Counted from the first letter of the stretch, positions 17,448 to 26,191 are shown. The stretch: 33,461 bases of DNA from SG8-41 sp032123035 (GCA_032123035.1 JAQBFV010000177.1:1-33461), one strand, 5' to 3'. Notes: generated from the sequence alone by a model not told the origin. Made by a program: numbers and translations.

Positions 17448-18139
17448 CAGCGTTCTCCGTCAACGATGCGGCCGCCGACAAGGCGGATCCGGCGCGCGCA
17501 GCGGCTCGCCACCAACTCGTCGTGCGTGACGAGCACCAGCGTCGTGCCATGCTCGGAGTTCAACTCGAAGAGAAGATCGATGATCCCCTCGCCCGTCGCC
17601 CCGTCGAGATTGCCGGTCGGCTCGTCGGCAAACAGCACCTTGGGCCGGATGACAAATGCGCGCGCAAGGGCGACCCGCTGCTGCTCGCCGCCGGAGAGAT
17701 ACTTGGGATAATGGTTCAACCGATCGCCCAACCCAACCCGCTCGAGCATCACGCGCGCCACGCTCTGCGCATCGCCGCGCCCGGCAAGCTCGAGTGGCAA
17801 CATTACGTTCTCGAGCGCGGTCAACGGCGCCAACAGCTGGAACGACTGGAACACGAAACCAACGAGGCGTTTGCGCAGCGCCGCGCGTCCGTCCTCGTCG
17901 AGCGCAAAGACCTCGGTTTGATCCAGGCAAACGGACCCTCGCGACGGCGTGTCGAGCCCAGCGAGCAGTCCCAGGAGCGTGGACTTCCCGGAGCCCGAGG
18001 CACCAACGACCGCCACCGCTTCTCCAGGCATGACCGCGAGATCAATATCCTGCAAAATCGTCAGGGTGGCATCACCGTTCGGGACGATCTTGGTCAGTCC
18101 TGACGCGCGGACAATTGGCTCGTCATGGCGCTTACTCAT
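17447..18139 (-). CDS. ybbA: YbbA-like ABC transporter ATP-binding protein
   Basis: A 230-residue ATPase of the LolD/MacB class that powers the YbbP permease. Walker A is VGASGSGKST, the Q-loop is FVFQSFQLL, the signature is YLSGGEQQRVALARA, Walker B is VLFADEPTGNLD and the switch His is in LVTHDE. In E. coli the ybbA-ybbP pair lies next to tesA, as here, but substrate and function are not settled. The start codon shares two bases with the divergent tesA start (CATG, 18137-18140), so each promoter must lie inside the other gene. Confidence 0.95.
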   Translation of the reverse strand: MSKRHDEPIVRASGLTKIVPNGDATLTILQDIDLAVMPGEAVAVVGASGSGKSTLLGLLAGLDTPSRGSVCLDQTEVFALDEDGRAALRKRLVGFVFQSFQLLAPLTALENVMLPLELAGRGDAQSVARVMLERVGLGDRLNHYPKYLSGGEQQRVALARAFVIRPKVLFADEPTGNLDGATGEGIIDLLFELNSEHGTTLVLVTHDELVASRCARRIRLVGGRIVDGER

Positions 18140-18746
18140 GAAAACGCTTCTGTGTATTGCCTTGTTGTGGATTATCAGTACCGCCGGCCACGGTGCGACG
18201 CTGCTCGTCTTCGGCGACAGCCTCTCCGCCGCCTACGGCATTGGCGCACGCGAAGGCTGGGTCACCTTGTTAGAAGAGCGTCTGCAGCAAAAAAGGTTCG
18301 ATTATAGCGTCGTGAACGCCAGCATCTCGGGCGAAACGACCAGTGGCGGGGCGACCCGGATCGGCGAAGCGCTGGAGCGCACGCGGCCGGCCGTCGTCAT
18401 CGTCGTCCTCGGCGGCAACGACGGCCTGCGGGGTCTGTCGGCTGGCCAGATGAAGGCCAACCTGTCGCGCATCATCGAAGCGGCGAAAAGCCGCGGCGCC
18501 CGTGTACTGCTGGTGGGCGTGCGGGTGCCGCCCAATTATGGGCCGCGCTACGTTCACGAGTTCAAGGCAGCCTTCACCGAGCTTGCGGAGCGCCACCGCG
18601 TACCGCTAGTCCCCTACGTGCTGGAAGGAATCGGCGAGCACCGCGAGCTGATGCAGCCGGACAACATTCATCCCACCGCCACCGCCCAGCCGCAGATACT
18701 CGAGAATATCTGGCCGACGCTGGTGCCCCTGCTTGAGAGGCCGTGA
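18138..18746 (+). CDS. tesA: TesA, periplasmic SGNH lysophospholipase/arylesterase/thioesterase
   Basis: A multifunctional esterase of the GDSL/SGNH family exported to the periplasm. The 202-residue product starts with a Sec signal peptide (MKTLLCIALLWIISTAGHGA). Four blocks carry the catalytic residues: LLVFGDSLSAAYG (nucleophile Ser), NASISGETTSGG (Gly), VLGGNDGLRG (Asn) and DNIHPTATAQ (Asp and His). A longer open frame exists upstream but runs back through ybbA, and the signal peptide fixes the start at 18138. It converges with selD across a 74-nt repeat-rich gap. Confidence 0.95.
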   Translation: MKTLLCIALLWIISTAGHGATLLVFGDSLSAAYGIGAREGWVTLLEERLQQKRFDYSVVNASISGETTSGGATRIGEALERTRPAVVIVVLGGNDGLRGLSAGQMKANLSRIIEAAKSRGARVLLVGVRVPPNYGPRYVHEFKAAFTELAERHRVPLVPYVLEGIGEHRELMQPDNIHPTATAQPQILENIWPTLVPLLERP

Positions 18747-18829
18747 AACGTTAAACGTGAATCGGAACCCCACGACAGTGCATCCGGCGCTTACGTTTCA
18801 CGTTTCACGAATCGTGAGCGTCAGCTCAC
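18743..18829. repeat. Heptamer repeat locus C and hairpin between tesA and selD
   Basis: GTGAAACGTTAAACGTGAAT (18743-18762) is loosely inverted by the TTACGTTTCACGTTTCACG run (18791-18809), a period-7 repeat (TTTCACG twice). A separate 7-bp stem CGTGAGC/GCTCACG with loop GTCA (about 18812-18829) overlaps the selD stop. Since the two flanking genes converge here, the structure may act as a shared terminator, though a T run is lacking. Confidence 0.7.
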
Positions 18830-19879
18830 GATAATGCGCGGCTCGCCCGTGGCCAGCGTCCCGATCTGGCTCGCGTGGCTGAATCCCTGCTTGCGGAAGA
18901 TTTCCTGCACCGCCGGCGCGCTCGCGGGGTCGCAGGCGACTAGGAGCCCGCCGCTGGTTTGGGGATCGGTGAGCATCTTGCGGTGCCAGGCTGGCGCGCC
19001 CGCCGGCAGCTCCACCGATCCGCCGTAGCTCGACCAATTGCGCTCGGCCGCGCCAGTGCCGTAACCCGCCTCCGCGAGATGCCGAGCCGCCGACAGCAGT
19101 GGCACGGCCTCGAAATCCAGGCGTGCTTCAAGCTTCGAGCCACGGCAGATTTCGAGCAGGTGACCGAGCAGCCCGAAGCCCGTGATATCGGTCAGCGCAT
19201 GCACGCCTTCCATCGTGGACAGATCGGGACCGGGCGTGTTGAGCTGGGTTGCCGACTCGAGCATCTGCTTGTAGGCCTTGTCCTTGAGCTCGCCCTTCAT
19301 GAGCGCGGCGCTGAGAATGCCAATGCCGAGCCCCTTGCCGAGTATGAGCACATCGCCGGCCCGGGCCCGGTCGTTGCGCTTGACCTGGTCCGGATGCACC
19401 AGACCGAGCACGACCAGCCCGTACATGGGCTCGGGCGAATCGATCGAATGCCCGCCCGCGATCGGCACACCCACCCGGGCACAGACATCGTGACCGCCCG
19501 AGATGATGCGCTGCACCGCCTCCACGGGAAGCTTGCCGACCGGGACACCGAGCAATGCCAGCGCGAGAAACGGCTTGCCACCCATCGCGTAGATGTCGGA
19601 GATCGCATTGGTGGCGGCAATGCTGCCGAAATCGTAGGGATCGTCCACGATCGGCATGAAAAAATCGGTGGTCGCGACCACTGCCTGCGTATCGTTCAGG
19701 CGATACACGGCCGCGTCGTCGCTCGACTCGTTGCCGACGAGCAGATTCGGATAAACCTTGCCGACCGGCGTTCCTGCCAGGACCTCGCTCAGCAACGCTG
19801 GCGTGAGCTTGCACCCTCACCCGCCGCCATGCGACAGTTGCGTCAGGCGGATGGGTGCGACGTCAGAAGGCTTGTTCAT
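18821..19879 (-). CDS. selD: Selenophosphate synthase SelD, itself a selenoprotein (in-frame UGA)
   Basis: Makes selenophosphate from selenide and ATP, the selenium donor for selenocysteine and 2-selenouridine. Read from ATG 19879 (AAAGG about 10 nt upstream) the protein starts MNKPSDVAPIRLTQLSHGGG, then codon 21 is TGA (19817-19819), then GCKLTPALLSEV. This is exactly the catalytic position, normally Cys or Sec before G-C-K. The frame stays open to 18821 (about 352 residues), with SSDDAAVYRLND, ATTDFFMPIVDDP, GSIAATNAISDIYAMGG and TDITGFGLLGH all typical. An automatic call would start at Met 19795 and lose the active site. The sequence needs SelA, SelB and SelC elsewhere in the genome. It diverges from mnmH, which uses its product. 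Confidence 0.96.
19776..19819 (-). promoter_or_regulatory. Candidate bSECIS element downstream of the selD UGA
   Basis: After the UGA (19817-19819) come 14 nt, then a hairpin from 19802 to 19776: outer stem GCCAG/CTGGC, inner stem CGTT/AGCG (one G-T), apical loop GCTG, and a 5-nt bulge on the 3' side. The first loop base is G, about 23 nt past the UGA. Published bacterial SECIS rules ask for a G in the first two loop bases at roughly that distance. The pairing was drawn by hand. Confidence 0.55.
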
Positions 19880-19971
19880 GGAGATTGACCTTTAACTCGA
19901 CGTTGACGCGCGCAAAGTGAACCACCAAGCCACCATGCGTACCGAAAAAGCGCGATGCGACAGGATATCCC

Positions 19972-21048
19972 GTGCGTGGACCAACGATCGTTACCGTAGC
20001 ACAATTGCCCGAATTTGACGAGTTGATCGACGTTCGCTCCGAGTCGGAGTTCGCGGAAGACCACATTCCGGGCGCGGTGAACTGCCCGGTTCTCGATGAC
20101 ACCGAGCGCGCCCGCGTCGGCACGCTCTACAAGCAGGTCTCTCCCTTCGACGCCAAGAAGATCGGCGCGGCGCTCGTCAGCGCGAACATTTCACGCCACA
20201 TACAGGCGCGTCTTCTCGACCGCCCGCGCGAGTGGCATCCCCTGCTCTATTGCTGGCGCGGCGGTGAGCGCAGCGGCGCCTTTGCGCACGTGCTCGCCCA
20301 GGTCGGCTGGCCTGTTGGCCGTCTCGATGGGGGCTACAAGGCCTACCGCCGCGCCGTGGTGAGCGAACTGGAAACCCTGCCGCGCAAGTTCAGCTGGCGC
20401 GTCGTCTGCGGCCTCACGGGCACCGGCAAGAGCCGCCTGCTGCGCGCGCTGCGTGATGCGGGCTGTCAGGTGCTCGATCTGGAGGCCCTCGCTGCCCATC
20501 GCGGTTCCGTGCTGGGCAGCCTCCCCGAGGAGGCTCAACCACCACAGAAACTCTTCGAGAGCCGCATCTGGAGCACGCTGCACGGGTTCGACGCCAGGCA
20601 CCCCGTCTACGTTGAGGCCGAGAGCAAGAAGGTCGGAAACCTGCGCGTGCCCGAGCCGCTAGTCGAGCGCATGTGGGAAAGCGAGTGCGTGGTGATCGAA
20701 GCGCCCTTGCCGGTGCGAGTTGCTTTGCTCAAGGAGGAGTACTCGCATTTCCTCGAGGAACCGGAAAACCTCATCGCGAAGCTCGAAGCCCTTATCGCCG
20801 TGCACGGGCACGCCGTGATCGACCGCTGGCGCGAGCTGGCACTGGCGCGTCGCTGGGACGAGTTCACTGCCGATCTCCTGGTCAGCCATTACGATCCGGC
20901 CTACACGCGCGCGATCACGAAGCACTATCCGGCGCTTTCGCGCGCCTTGAAGCTGGCCGCGCACGGCGCCGAGGAGCGTGAATTTCAGGCCCTGGCGCGC
21001 CGCTGCATCGCGGTGGAAAAAAAGTCACCAGCCCGGGAGCTCCAATGA
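19972..21048 (+). CDS. mnmH: tRNA 2-selenouridine synthase MnmH (SelU)
   Basis: Replaces sulfur by selenium in 2-thiouridine at the wobble position of Lys, Glu and Gln tRNAs, using selenophosphate; geranylated uridine is an intermediate or side product. It is 358 residues. The N-terminal rhodanese domain has LIDVRSESEFAEDHIPGAVN and the catalytic Cys in LLYCWRGGERSGAFA. A C-terminal P-loop is VCGLTGTGKSRLL near residue 145, followed by ESKKVGNLRVPEPL. GTG at 19972 has AGGA about 8 nt upstream and gives the standard N-terminus. It is divergent from selD (92-nt gap), so the two are probably co-regulated. Confidence 0.95.
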   Translation: MRGPTIVTVAQLPEFDELIDVRSESEFAEDHIPGAVNCPVLDDTERARVGTLYKQVSPFDAKKIGAALVSANISRHIQARLLDRPREWHPLLYCWRGGERSGAFAHVLAQVGWPVGRLDGGYKAYRRAVVSELETLPRKFSWRVVCGLTGTGKSRLLRALRDAGCQVLDLEALAAHRGSVLGSLPEEAQPPQKLFESRIWSTLHGFDARHPVYVEAESKKVGNLRVPEPLVERMWESECVVIEAPLPVRVALLKEEYSHFLEEPENLIAKLEALIAVHGHAVIDRWRELALARRWDEFTADLLVSHYDPAYTRAITKHYPALSRALKLAAHGAEEREFQALARRCIAVEKKSPARELQ

Positions 21049-21056
21049 ATCTCCTC

Positions 21057-21086
21057 GATTCGCGATTTACGATTTACGATTCACGG
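21057..21086. repeat. Heptamer repeat locus D (mnmH-arnD spacer)
   Basis: CGATTCG, CGATTTA, CGATTTA, CGATTCA in tandem with period 7, ending 6 nt before the GTG chosen for the next gene. No ribosome-binding site is visible between the array and that start. Confidence 0.75.
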
Positions 21087-21091
21087 ATCTT

Positions 21092-21973
21092 GTGAAGCTC
21101 GCGCTCCGTATCGAAGTCGCCACGCTGCGCGGCACGCAGCAGGCCGTCCCGCGCCTCCTCGCCCTGCTTAAGGAGCACGGCGCCGGCGCAACCTTTCTGT
21201 TCAGCCTCGGACCCGACCGCACCGGTCGCGCCCTCGGCGCGCTGCCGCGTGTTCCGCGATTACGTTGTTACGGGCTCTCCGCGCTGCTCTCCGGGACACT
21301 CCTGCCGGCCACGGACATCGGCGCCCGCTGCGTAGACGTCATGCGCGCCGTCTGTGATGAAGGATTCGAGGCGGGAATTCACGCCTACGAGCGCGCCGCC
21401 TGGCTGCGGCGCGCCCCGCAAGCCGATGCCGTCTGGATCCACGCCGCGATGGCGCGCGCCTGCGAGCGCTTCCAGGAAATTTTCGGCACACCCGCGCTTA
21501 CGCACGGCGCGCCGGGCTGGCGCATGAACCGCTACGCCTTCCGGGAGACGCAGCGCCTCGGCTTCCGGCACGGGTCCGACACACGAGGAAGCGGACCGTT
21601 CGTGCCGATCCTCGACGGGGAAATCGTTGCCTGTCCGCAGCTTCCCACGACGCTGCCCACGCTCGATGAAGTGATTGGATCCGATGGCGTCACGGTCGCG
21701 ACCGCCGCGGAGCGGTTAATGGAGTTGAGCCGCGATCCCCCGGCGACCGGGCACGTCTATACACTGCGCGCGGAGGTGGAAGGCACCGTATTCGAGCCGG
21801 TGCTGCGTGCGCTGTTGTCGGGCTGGCGCGCGCTCGGCTACGATCTGGTTGCGCTCCAGGACTACGCTGCCGGGCTCGATGTGGCGAGCCTGCCGCGCAG
21901 CGTGGTCGAGACGCAGGTCCTCCCCGGCGGGCGGGCCCCCGTCTCGGTGCAAGGCAGGGAGTTTCTGGCTTAA
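21092..21973 (+). CDS. ArnD-like NodB-fold protein with altered active-site residues
   Basis: 293 residues, colinear with ArnD, the enzyme that removes a formyl group from undecaprenyl-phosphate-linked 4-amino-arabinose. Shared blocks include LRIEVATLRGTQQAVPRLL, GATFLFSLGPDRTGR, LLPATDIG, GAPGWRMNRYAF, TTLPTLDEVIG and LRAEVEG. The residues normally used for catalysis and metal binding have changed. RIDVDT reads RIEVAT, the HxxxH of motif 2 reads HAYER (second His lost), and the His of IHAEVEG is Arg. A pseudoenzyme or changed chemistry is therefore likely. The start is the GTG at 21092, which gives the ArnD-like N-terminus (VKLALRI); an upstream extension to 20978 would translate the heptamer repeat. 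It lies 43 nt after mnmH; a functional link with selenium is not evident. Confidence 0.8.
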   Translation: MKLALRIEVATLRGTQQAVPRLLALLKEHGAGATFLFSLGPDRTGRALGALPRVPRLRCYGLSALLSGTLLPATDIGARCVDVMRAVCDEGFEAGIHAYERAAWLRRAPQADAVWIHAAMARACERFQEIFGTPALTHGAPGWRMNRYAFRETQRLGFRHGSDTRGSGPFVPILDGEIVACPQLPTTLPTLDEVIGSDGVTVATAAERLMELSRDPPATGHVYTLRAEVEGTVFEPVLRALLSGWRALGYDLVALQDYAAGLDVASLPRSVVETQVLPGGRAPVSVQGREFLA

Positions 21974-22042
21974 CTTGCGTCGGTGAACGCTTTGGGTCAA
22001 CAATAGCCGGGGCCGTCGCACGACGGATACCCGAACCGAAGA

Positions 22043-22501
22043 ATGCTAGATCAGCCAGCGCCTGACTTCGAGCTACCCGCCACCGGCGGCGAGACTTTCC
22101 GCCTCTCCAGCGCCAAAGGCAAGCCGCTCGTCCTCTATTTCTACCCGAAAGACAACACCCCCGGCTGCACGACCGAGGGCCAGCAGTTTCGAGACCTCCA
22201 TCCCGAGTTCATGCAGCTCGGGTGCGCTGTCTACGGGATATCACGCGACAGCCTGAAGTCGCACGAGAACTTCAAGGCCAAGATGGGCTTTCCGTTCGAC
22301 CTGCTCTCCGACACTAACGAAATCGCGTGCAAGGCGTTCGCCGTCATCAAGATGAAGAACATGTATGGCAGAAAGGTCCGCGGCATCGAGCGCAGCACAT
22401 TCGTCATCGACGCTCCGGGTCTCGTGCGCCGCGAATGGCGTGCGGTCAAGGTCCCGGGGCACGCGCAGGAAGTCCTCGAATTCGTCAGGTCGCTTAAGTG
22501 A
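22043..22501 (+). CDS. bcp: Peroxiredoxin Bcp/PrxQ
   Basis: A 152-residue cytosolic thiol peroxidase that reduces hydrogen peroxide and organic peroxides. The peroxidatic Cys is in NTPGCTTEGQQFRD (about residue 44). The common resolving Cys five residues later is absent (Gln), so this is either a 1-Cys type or uses the Cys in LGCAVYGIS. LYFYPKDNTPG and RSTFVIDAPGLVRREWR are typical. The ATG at 22043 follows GAAG weakly. The stop is followed at once by repeat locus E. Confidence 0.94.
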   Translation: MLDQPAPDFELPATGGETFRLSSAKGKPLVLYFYPKDNTPGCTTEGQQFRDLHPEFMQLGCAVYGISRDSLKSHENFKAKMGFPFDLLSDTNEIACKAFAVIKMKNMYGRKVRGIERSTFVIDAPGLVRREWRAVKVPGHAQEVLEFVRSLK

Positions 22502-22507
22502 GCGACC

Positions 22508-22648
<141 letters not shown>

Positions 22649-22661
22649 ATTGGGGAGGTTC

Positions 22662-24089
22662 ATGATTCATCGCAAAACCAGTGCCGTCGTCACCCGTCTT
22701 CCATCCACCGCAGCCCGGCTCTTCATTCTCGATACCAACGTGCTCATGCACGACCCCACGTGCCTGTTCCGCTTCCAGGAGCACGATCTCTACATCCCGA
22801 TGGCCATCCTCGAGGAGCTCGACAACAACAAGAAGGGCATGTCTGAAGTCTCCCGCAACGCACGGCAGGCCAGCCGCTTTCTCGACGAGCTGATCAGCCA
22901 GACCGAGGGCAAGATCGCCGACGGCATCGCGCTCGAGCTCCATGGCGACAAGACCGCCACCGGGCGGGTATTCCTGCAGACCGAGGCGATCAACGGCGAG
23001 TTGCCGGCGCGGCTCGCGAGCGGTAAAACCGACAACCAGATACTCGGCGTCGTGAGACACCTGCAGGAGACCCACCCCGCACGCGAGGTGATCCTCGTCT
23101 CGAAGGACATCAACATGCGCATCAAGGCGCATGCGCTGGGTCTCGCGGCCGAGGATTACTTCAACGACAAGGTCCTGGAGGACACCGATCTCCTCTACTC
23201 CGGGACACGCGAGCTGCCGGCCGATTTCTGGGACCGGCACGGGCGCGACATGGAGTCCTGGCAACAAAGCGGCCACACCTTCTATCGCGTCCGTGGGCCG
23301 CTATGCTCCAAGCTGCTCGTGAACGAGTTCGTCTACCTCGAAGGAGACCGCCCGTTCTACGCCCAGGTCACCGAGGCGAATGGCAAGACGGCGATCCTGC
23401 AGACCCTGCGCGATTACGCGCAGCAGCGCCACAACGTGTGGGGCATCGCCGCGCGCAACCGGGAGCAGATTTTCGCGTTGAACGCGCTCATGAATCCCCA
23501 GATTGATTTCGTGACCCTGCTCGGCCAGGCCGGTACGGGGAAGACGCTTCTCACTCTCGCCGCGGGCCTGATGCACACGCTGGAGCACAAGGTCTACACC
23601 GAGATCATCATGACCCGCGTGACCGTCCCGGTCGGCGAGGACATCGGCTTTCTGCCGGGAACCGAGGAAGAAAAGATGAACCCTTGGATGGGGGCGCTCG
23701 AGGACAATCTCGACGTTCTCAACAAGACCGACGACGAGGCTGGCGAATGGGGGCGGGCCGCGACACGCGATCTCATCCGCTCGCGCATCAAGGTGAAATC
23801 GCTCAATTTCATGCGTGGGCGCACCTTCATTCACAAATATCTCATCATCGACGAAGCGCAGAACCTGACGCCCAAGCAGATGAAGACGCTGATCACGCGC
23901 GCCGGCCCGGGCACGAAGGTAGTCTGCCTCGGCAACATATCCCAGATCGATACGCCCTATCTGACCGAGGGCAGCTCGGGCTTGACCTTCGTAGTCGATC
24001 GCATGAAGGGCTGGGCTCACAGCGCGCACGTCACTCTGACGCGCGGCGAGCGCTCGCGCCTGGCGGACCACGCCGCCGAAGCGCTCTAG
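22662..24089 (+). CDS. PIN domain-PhoH ATPase fusion protein
   Basis: 475 residues. The N-terminal PIN (RNase-like) domain contains FILDTNVLMHDP, AILEELDNNKKG and LVSKDINMRIKA with the acidic residues expected at the active site. The C-terminal PhoH ATPase/helicase domain has Walker A LLGQAGTGKTLL at about residue 290 and Walker B KYLIIDEAQNLTPKQMK. PIN-PhoH proteins (PhoH2 type) couple an ATP-driven helicase to RNA cleavage in studied examples; the cellular substrate is not known here. The ATG at 22662 is preferred over the TTG at 22650 because GGGGAGG lies directly before it. It converges with dnaB. Confidence 0.93.
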   Translation: MIHRKTSAVVTRLPSTAARLFILDTNVLMHDPTCLFRFQEHDLYIPMAILEELDNNKKGMSEVSRNARQASRFLDELISQTEGKIADGIALELHGDKTATGRVFLQTEAINGELPARLASGKTDNQILGVVRHLQETHPAREVILVSKDINMRIKAHALGLAAEDYFNDKVLEDTDLLYSGTRELPADFWDRHGRDMESWQQSGHTFYRVRGPLCSKLLVNEFVYLEGDRPFYAQVTEANGKTAILQTLRDYAQQRHNVWGIAARNREQIFALNALMNPQIDFVTLLGQAGTGKTLLTLAAGLMHTLEHKVYTEIIMTRVTVPVGEDIGFLPGTEEEKMNPWMGALEDNLDVLNKTDDEAGEWGRAATRDLIRSRIKVKSLNFMRGRTFIHKYLIIDEAQNLTPKQMKTLITRAGPGTKVVCLGNISQIDTPYLTEGSSGLTFVVDRMKGWAHSAHVTLTRGERSRLADHAAEAL

Positions 24090-24097
24090 CGAGCGCT

Positions 24098-24186
24098 GTT
24101 CGGGGTTCCGGGTTCCGCGTTCTGGGTTCCAAGTTCCGGGTTTGTAGCGGCTCGAACCCTGAACTTTGAACACTGAACCTTGAACG
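24098..24186. repeat. Heptamer repeat locus F (phoH-dnaB convergent spacer)
   Basis: GGTTCCG-like units (24098-24143) are followed by opposite-sense GAACCCT, GAACTTT, GAACACT, GAACCTT units (24154-24186). The period is 7, with degenerate units. It fills the gap between two convergent genes and could fold into a long imperfect hairpin that serves as a terminator. Confidence 0.85.
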
Positions 24187-24196
24187 CGCAGGCGCG

Positions 24197-25582
24197 CTAG
24201 AAGCGGTCGCCCCCCGCGTAATTCTCGAAACGGGTGTACTTGCCAAGGAAAGTGAGGTTCAGCTTGCCCGTCGGCCCGTTGCGCTGCTTGGCGACGATGA
24301 TCTCCGCCATGCCCCGATTGGGCGAATCCGAGTTGTAGACCTCGTCGCGGTAGATGAAGATGATCACGTCGGCATCTTGCTCGATCGCACCTGATTCGCG
24401 CAGATCGGACATCATCGGCCGCTTATCCTGACGCGATTCGACGCTGCGATTGAGCTGCGAGATCGCCACCACCGGCACCTTGAGCTCCTTCGCCAGCCCC
24501 TTGAGCGAGCGCGAAATCTCGGCGATCTCGGTCGCGCGGTTCTCCTCCCGTCCGCGCGAGGACATGAGCTGGAGATAATCGACCACGATCATTGAGAGCC
24601 CGCCACACTGGCGGTGCAGGCGGCGCGCCCGCGACCGCACTTCGAGCGCGTTGAGGCCGGCGGTATCATCGATGAAGATCTGAGTCTCGTTGAGCCGGCC
24701 CACCGCATCGACCAGCCGCGACCAGTCCTCTTCCTTGAACGTTCCGGTCCGCAACTCGTGCTGGTCGAAGCGCCCGACCGAGCCGATCATGCGCATGGCG
24801 AGCTGGGCGCCCGACATTTCCATACTGAACACGGCCACCGCCTTCTTCAGGTTCAGGGCGGCATGCTCGACGACGTTCATGGCGAGCGCTGTCTTGCCCA
24901 TCGAAGGCCGGGCCGCGACGATGATGAGCTCGCCCTCCTGCAGTCCCGACGTCATCCGGTCAAGATCCACGAAACCGGTGGCAAGCCCGATAACGTCGTC
25001 CTTGTTCTCACGGTTGTAGAGCACGTCCACCCGCTCAACCGTCTCGGTCAGCAGCGGGTCGATCTTGACGAAGCCCTGCCGCGACTTCGAGCCAGCCTCT
25101 GCGATCCGGAAAATCTTGGTCTCGGCCTCGTCGAGGAGCGCCTTTGCGTCGCGCCCCATGGGGCTATACGCGGAGTCCGCAATCTCGGTCCCGATTCCGG
25201 CGAGGCTGCGCATGACCGAGCGCTCGCGAACGATCTCCGCATAGCGCCGGATATTGGCCGCGCTGGGAATATTCGCCGCAAGCGCACCCAGATAAGCGTG
25301 TCCGCCCACCTCATCCAGCCGCGCGCTGCGCTCGAGGCTCTCGGCCACCGTGAGCGCGTCAGCCGGCCGAGCGTTCTCGATCAGCTGACCGATATGCTCG
25401 AAAATGACGCGATGATCCGCCCGGTAAAAGTCCGCTGCGGTGATGACGTCCGCGATCCGGTCCCAGGCGGTGTTATCGAGCAGCAGCCCGCCGATCACCG
25501 ATTGCTCGGCTTCGATCGACTGTGGCGGAACTCGGGTGGCTTCAACCTGCGCGTCTTTGACGATCGAGGTAACTAGTGCCAT
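24197..25582 (-). CDS. dnaB: Replicative DNA helicase DnaB
   Basis: The 461-residue replicative helicase that unwinds DNA at the fork. It has an N-terminal DnaG-interacting domain (VPPQSIEAEQSVIGGLLLDN), then a RecA-like domain with Walker A AARPSMGKTALA, SMEMSGAQLAMRMI, Walker B IVVDYLQLMSS and the motif VPVVAISQLNRSVE. It ends LTFLGKYTRFENYAG, as expected. No intein interrupts it. It follows rplI across a gap holding a good terminator, so it probably has its own promoter in addition to any readthrough. Confidence 0.98.
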   Translation of the reverse strand: MALVTSIVKDAQVEATRVPPQSIEAEQSVIGGLLLDNTAWDRIADVITAADFYRADHRVIFEHIGQLIENARPADALTVAESLERSARLDEVGGHAYLGALAANIPSAANIRRYAEIVRERSVMRSLAGIGTEIADSAYSPMGRDAKALLDEAETKIFRIAEAGSKSRQGFVKIDPLLTETVERVDVLYNRENKDDVIGLATGFVDLDRMTSGLQEGELIIVAARPSMGKTALAMNVVEHAALNLKKAVAVFSMEMSGAQLAMRMIGSVGRFDQHELRTGTFKEEDWSRLVDAVGRLNETQIFIDDTAGLNALEVRSRARRLHRQCGGLSMIVVDYLQLMSSRGREENRATEIAEISRSLKGLAKELKVPVVAISQLNRSVESRQDKRPMMSDLRESGAIEQDADVIIFIYRDEVYNSDSPNRGMAEIIVAKQRNGPTGKLNLTFLGKYTRFENYAGGDRF

Positions 25583-25678
25583 GACGCGTGTCGCCGTTGT
25601 CTCGCTTGTCGATCCAGTAGGCTCTAAAAGGGAAACGCCGCGCGCCAGAGTCGTGCGCGACCGAACAGGAAATTTACA

Positions 25679-25709
25679 GAAAAAAAAGGACTGTCGCCAG
25701 CCCTTTTTT
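25679..25709 (-). terminator. Rho-independent terminator after rplI
   Basis: On the minus strand a 12-bp stem AAAAAAGGGCTG/CAGTCCTTTTTT with one G-U pair encloses the tetraloop GCGA and ends in seven T. It lies about 33 nt after the rplI stop. The plus strand reads almost the same, so it could act both ways. Just beside it, 25710-25725 is a perfect 16-bp palindrome (GCAAAAATATTTTTGC). Confidence 0.85.
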
Positions 25710-25741
25710 GCAAAAATATTTTTGCGTTGTTTCGATTGGTT

Positions 25742-26191
25742 TTATTGCTCGCCCAACACGGAGACCGTGACAGTAGCAACGACATCTGCATGCAACGCAA
25801 TCTTGATCAGGTGATCGCCGACCGTTTTGAGCGATCCCTGCGGCATGCGAATCATCGACCGTGGCACTTCCACGCCTTGCACCTTCAGCGTCTCGGAAAT
25901 GTCGACGTTCGTCACCGAGCCAAACAATTTGCCATCCACGCCAGCCTTTTGCGTGATCTGAATCATCATGCCGTCGAGCTTCGCTGATTTTTCCTGAGCT
26001 TGCGCAAGGGCTTCGGCCTGCGCGCTTTCGAGTCCAGCGCGACGCGTTTCGAACTCGGCGAGATTGTTCGCCGTCGCGCGCTTCGCTTTGCCGTGCGGGA
26101 TCAGGTAGTTGCGCGCGAACCCGTCTTTCACCTTCACGATGTCGCCGAGCTGACCCAGGTTTACGATTTTTTCGAGCAGTATGATTTGCAT
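25742..26191 (-). CDS. rplI: 50S ribosomal protein L9
   Basis: 149 residues; binds 23S rRNA near the L1 stalk. MQIILLEKIVNLGQLGDIV and KDGFARNYLIPHGKA are the classic N-terminal domain, followed by the long connecting helix (ETRRAGLESAQAEALAQAQ) and the C-terminal domain with LFGSVTNVDI. ATG 26191 has GAGGAAG upstream; a longer frame to 26239 lacks support. Last gene of the rpsF operon before the terminator. A 143-nt gap separates it from rpsR. Confidence 0.97.
   Translation of the reverse strand: MQIILLEKIVNLGQLGDIVKVKDGFARNYLIPHGKAKRATANNLAEFETRRAGLESAQAEALAQAQEKSAKLDGMMIQITQKAGVDGKLFGSVTNVDISETLKVQGVEVPRSMIRMPQGSLKTVGDHLIKIALHADVVATVTVSVLGEQ

Noticed and set aside
20978..21091. Upstream extension of the ArnD-like gene to 20978
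   Set aside because: It would overlap mnmH and translate the heptamer repeat; ArnD similarity begins exactly at GTG 21092.
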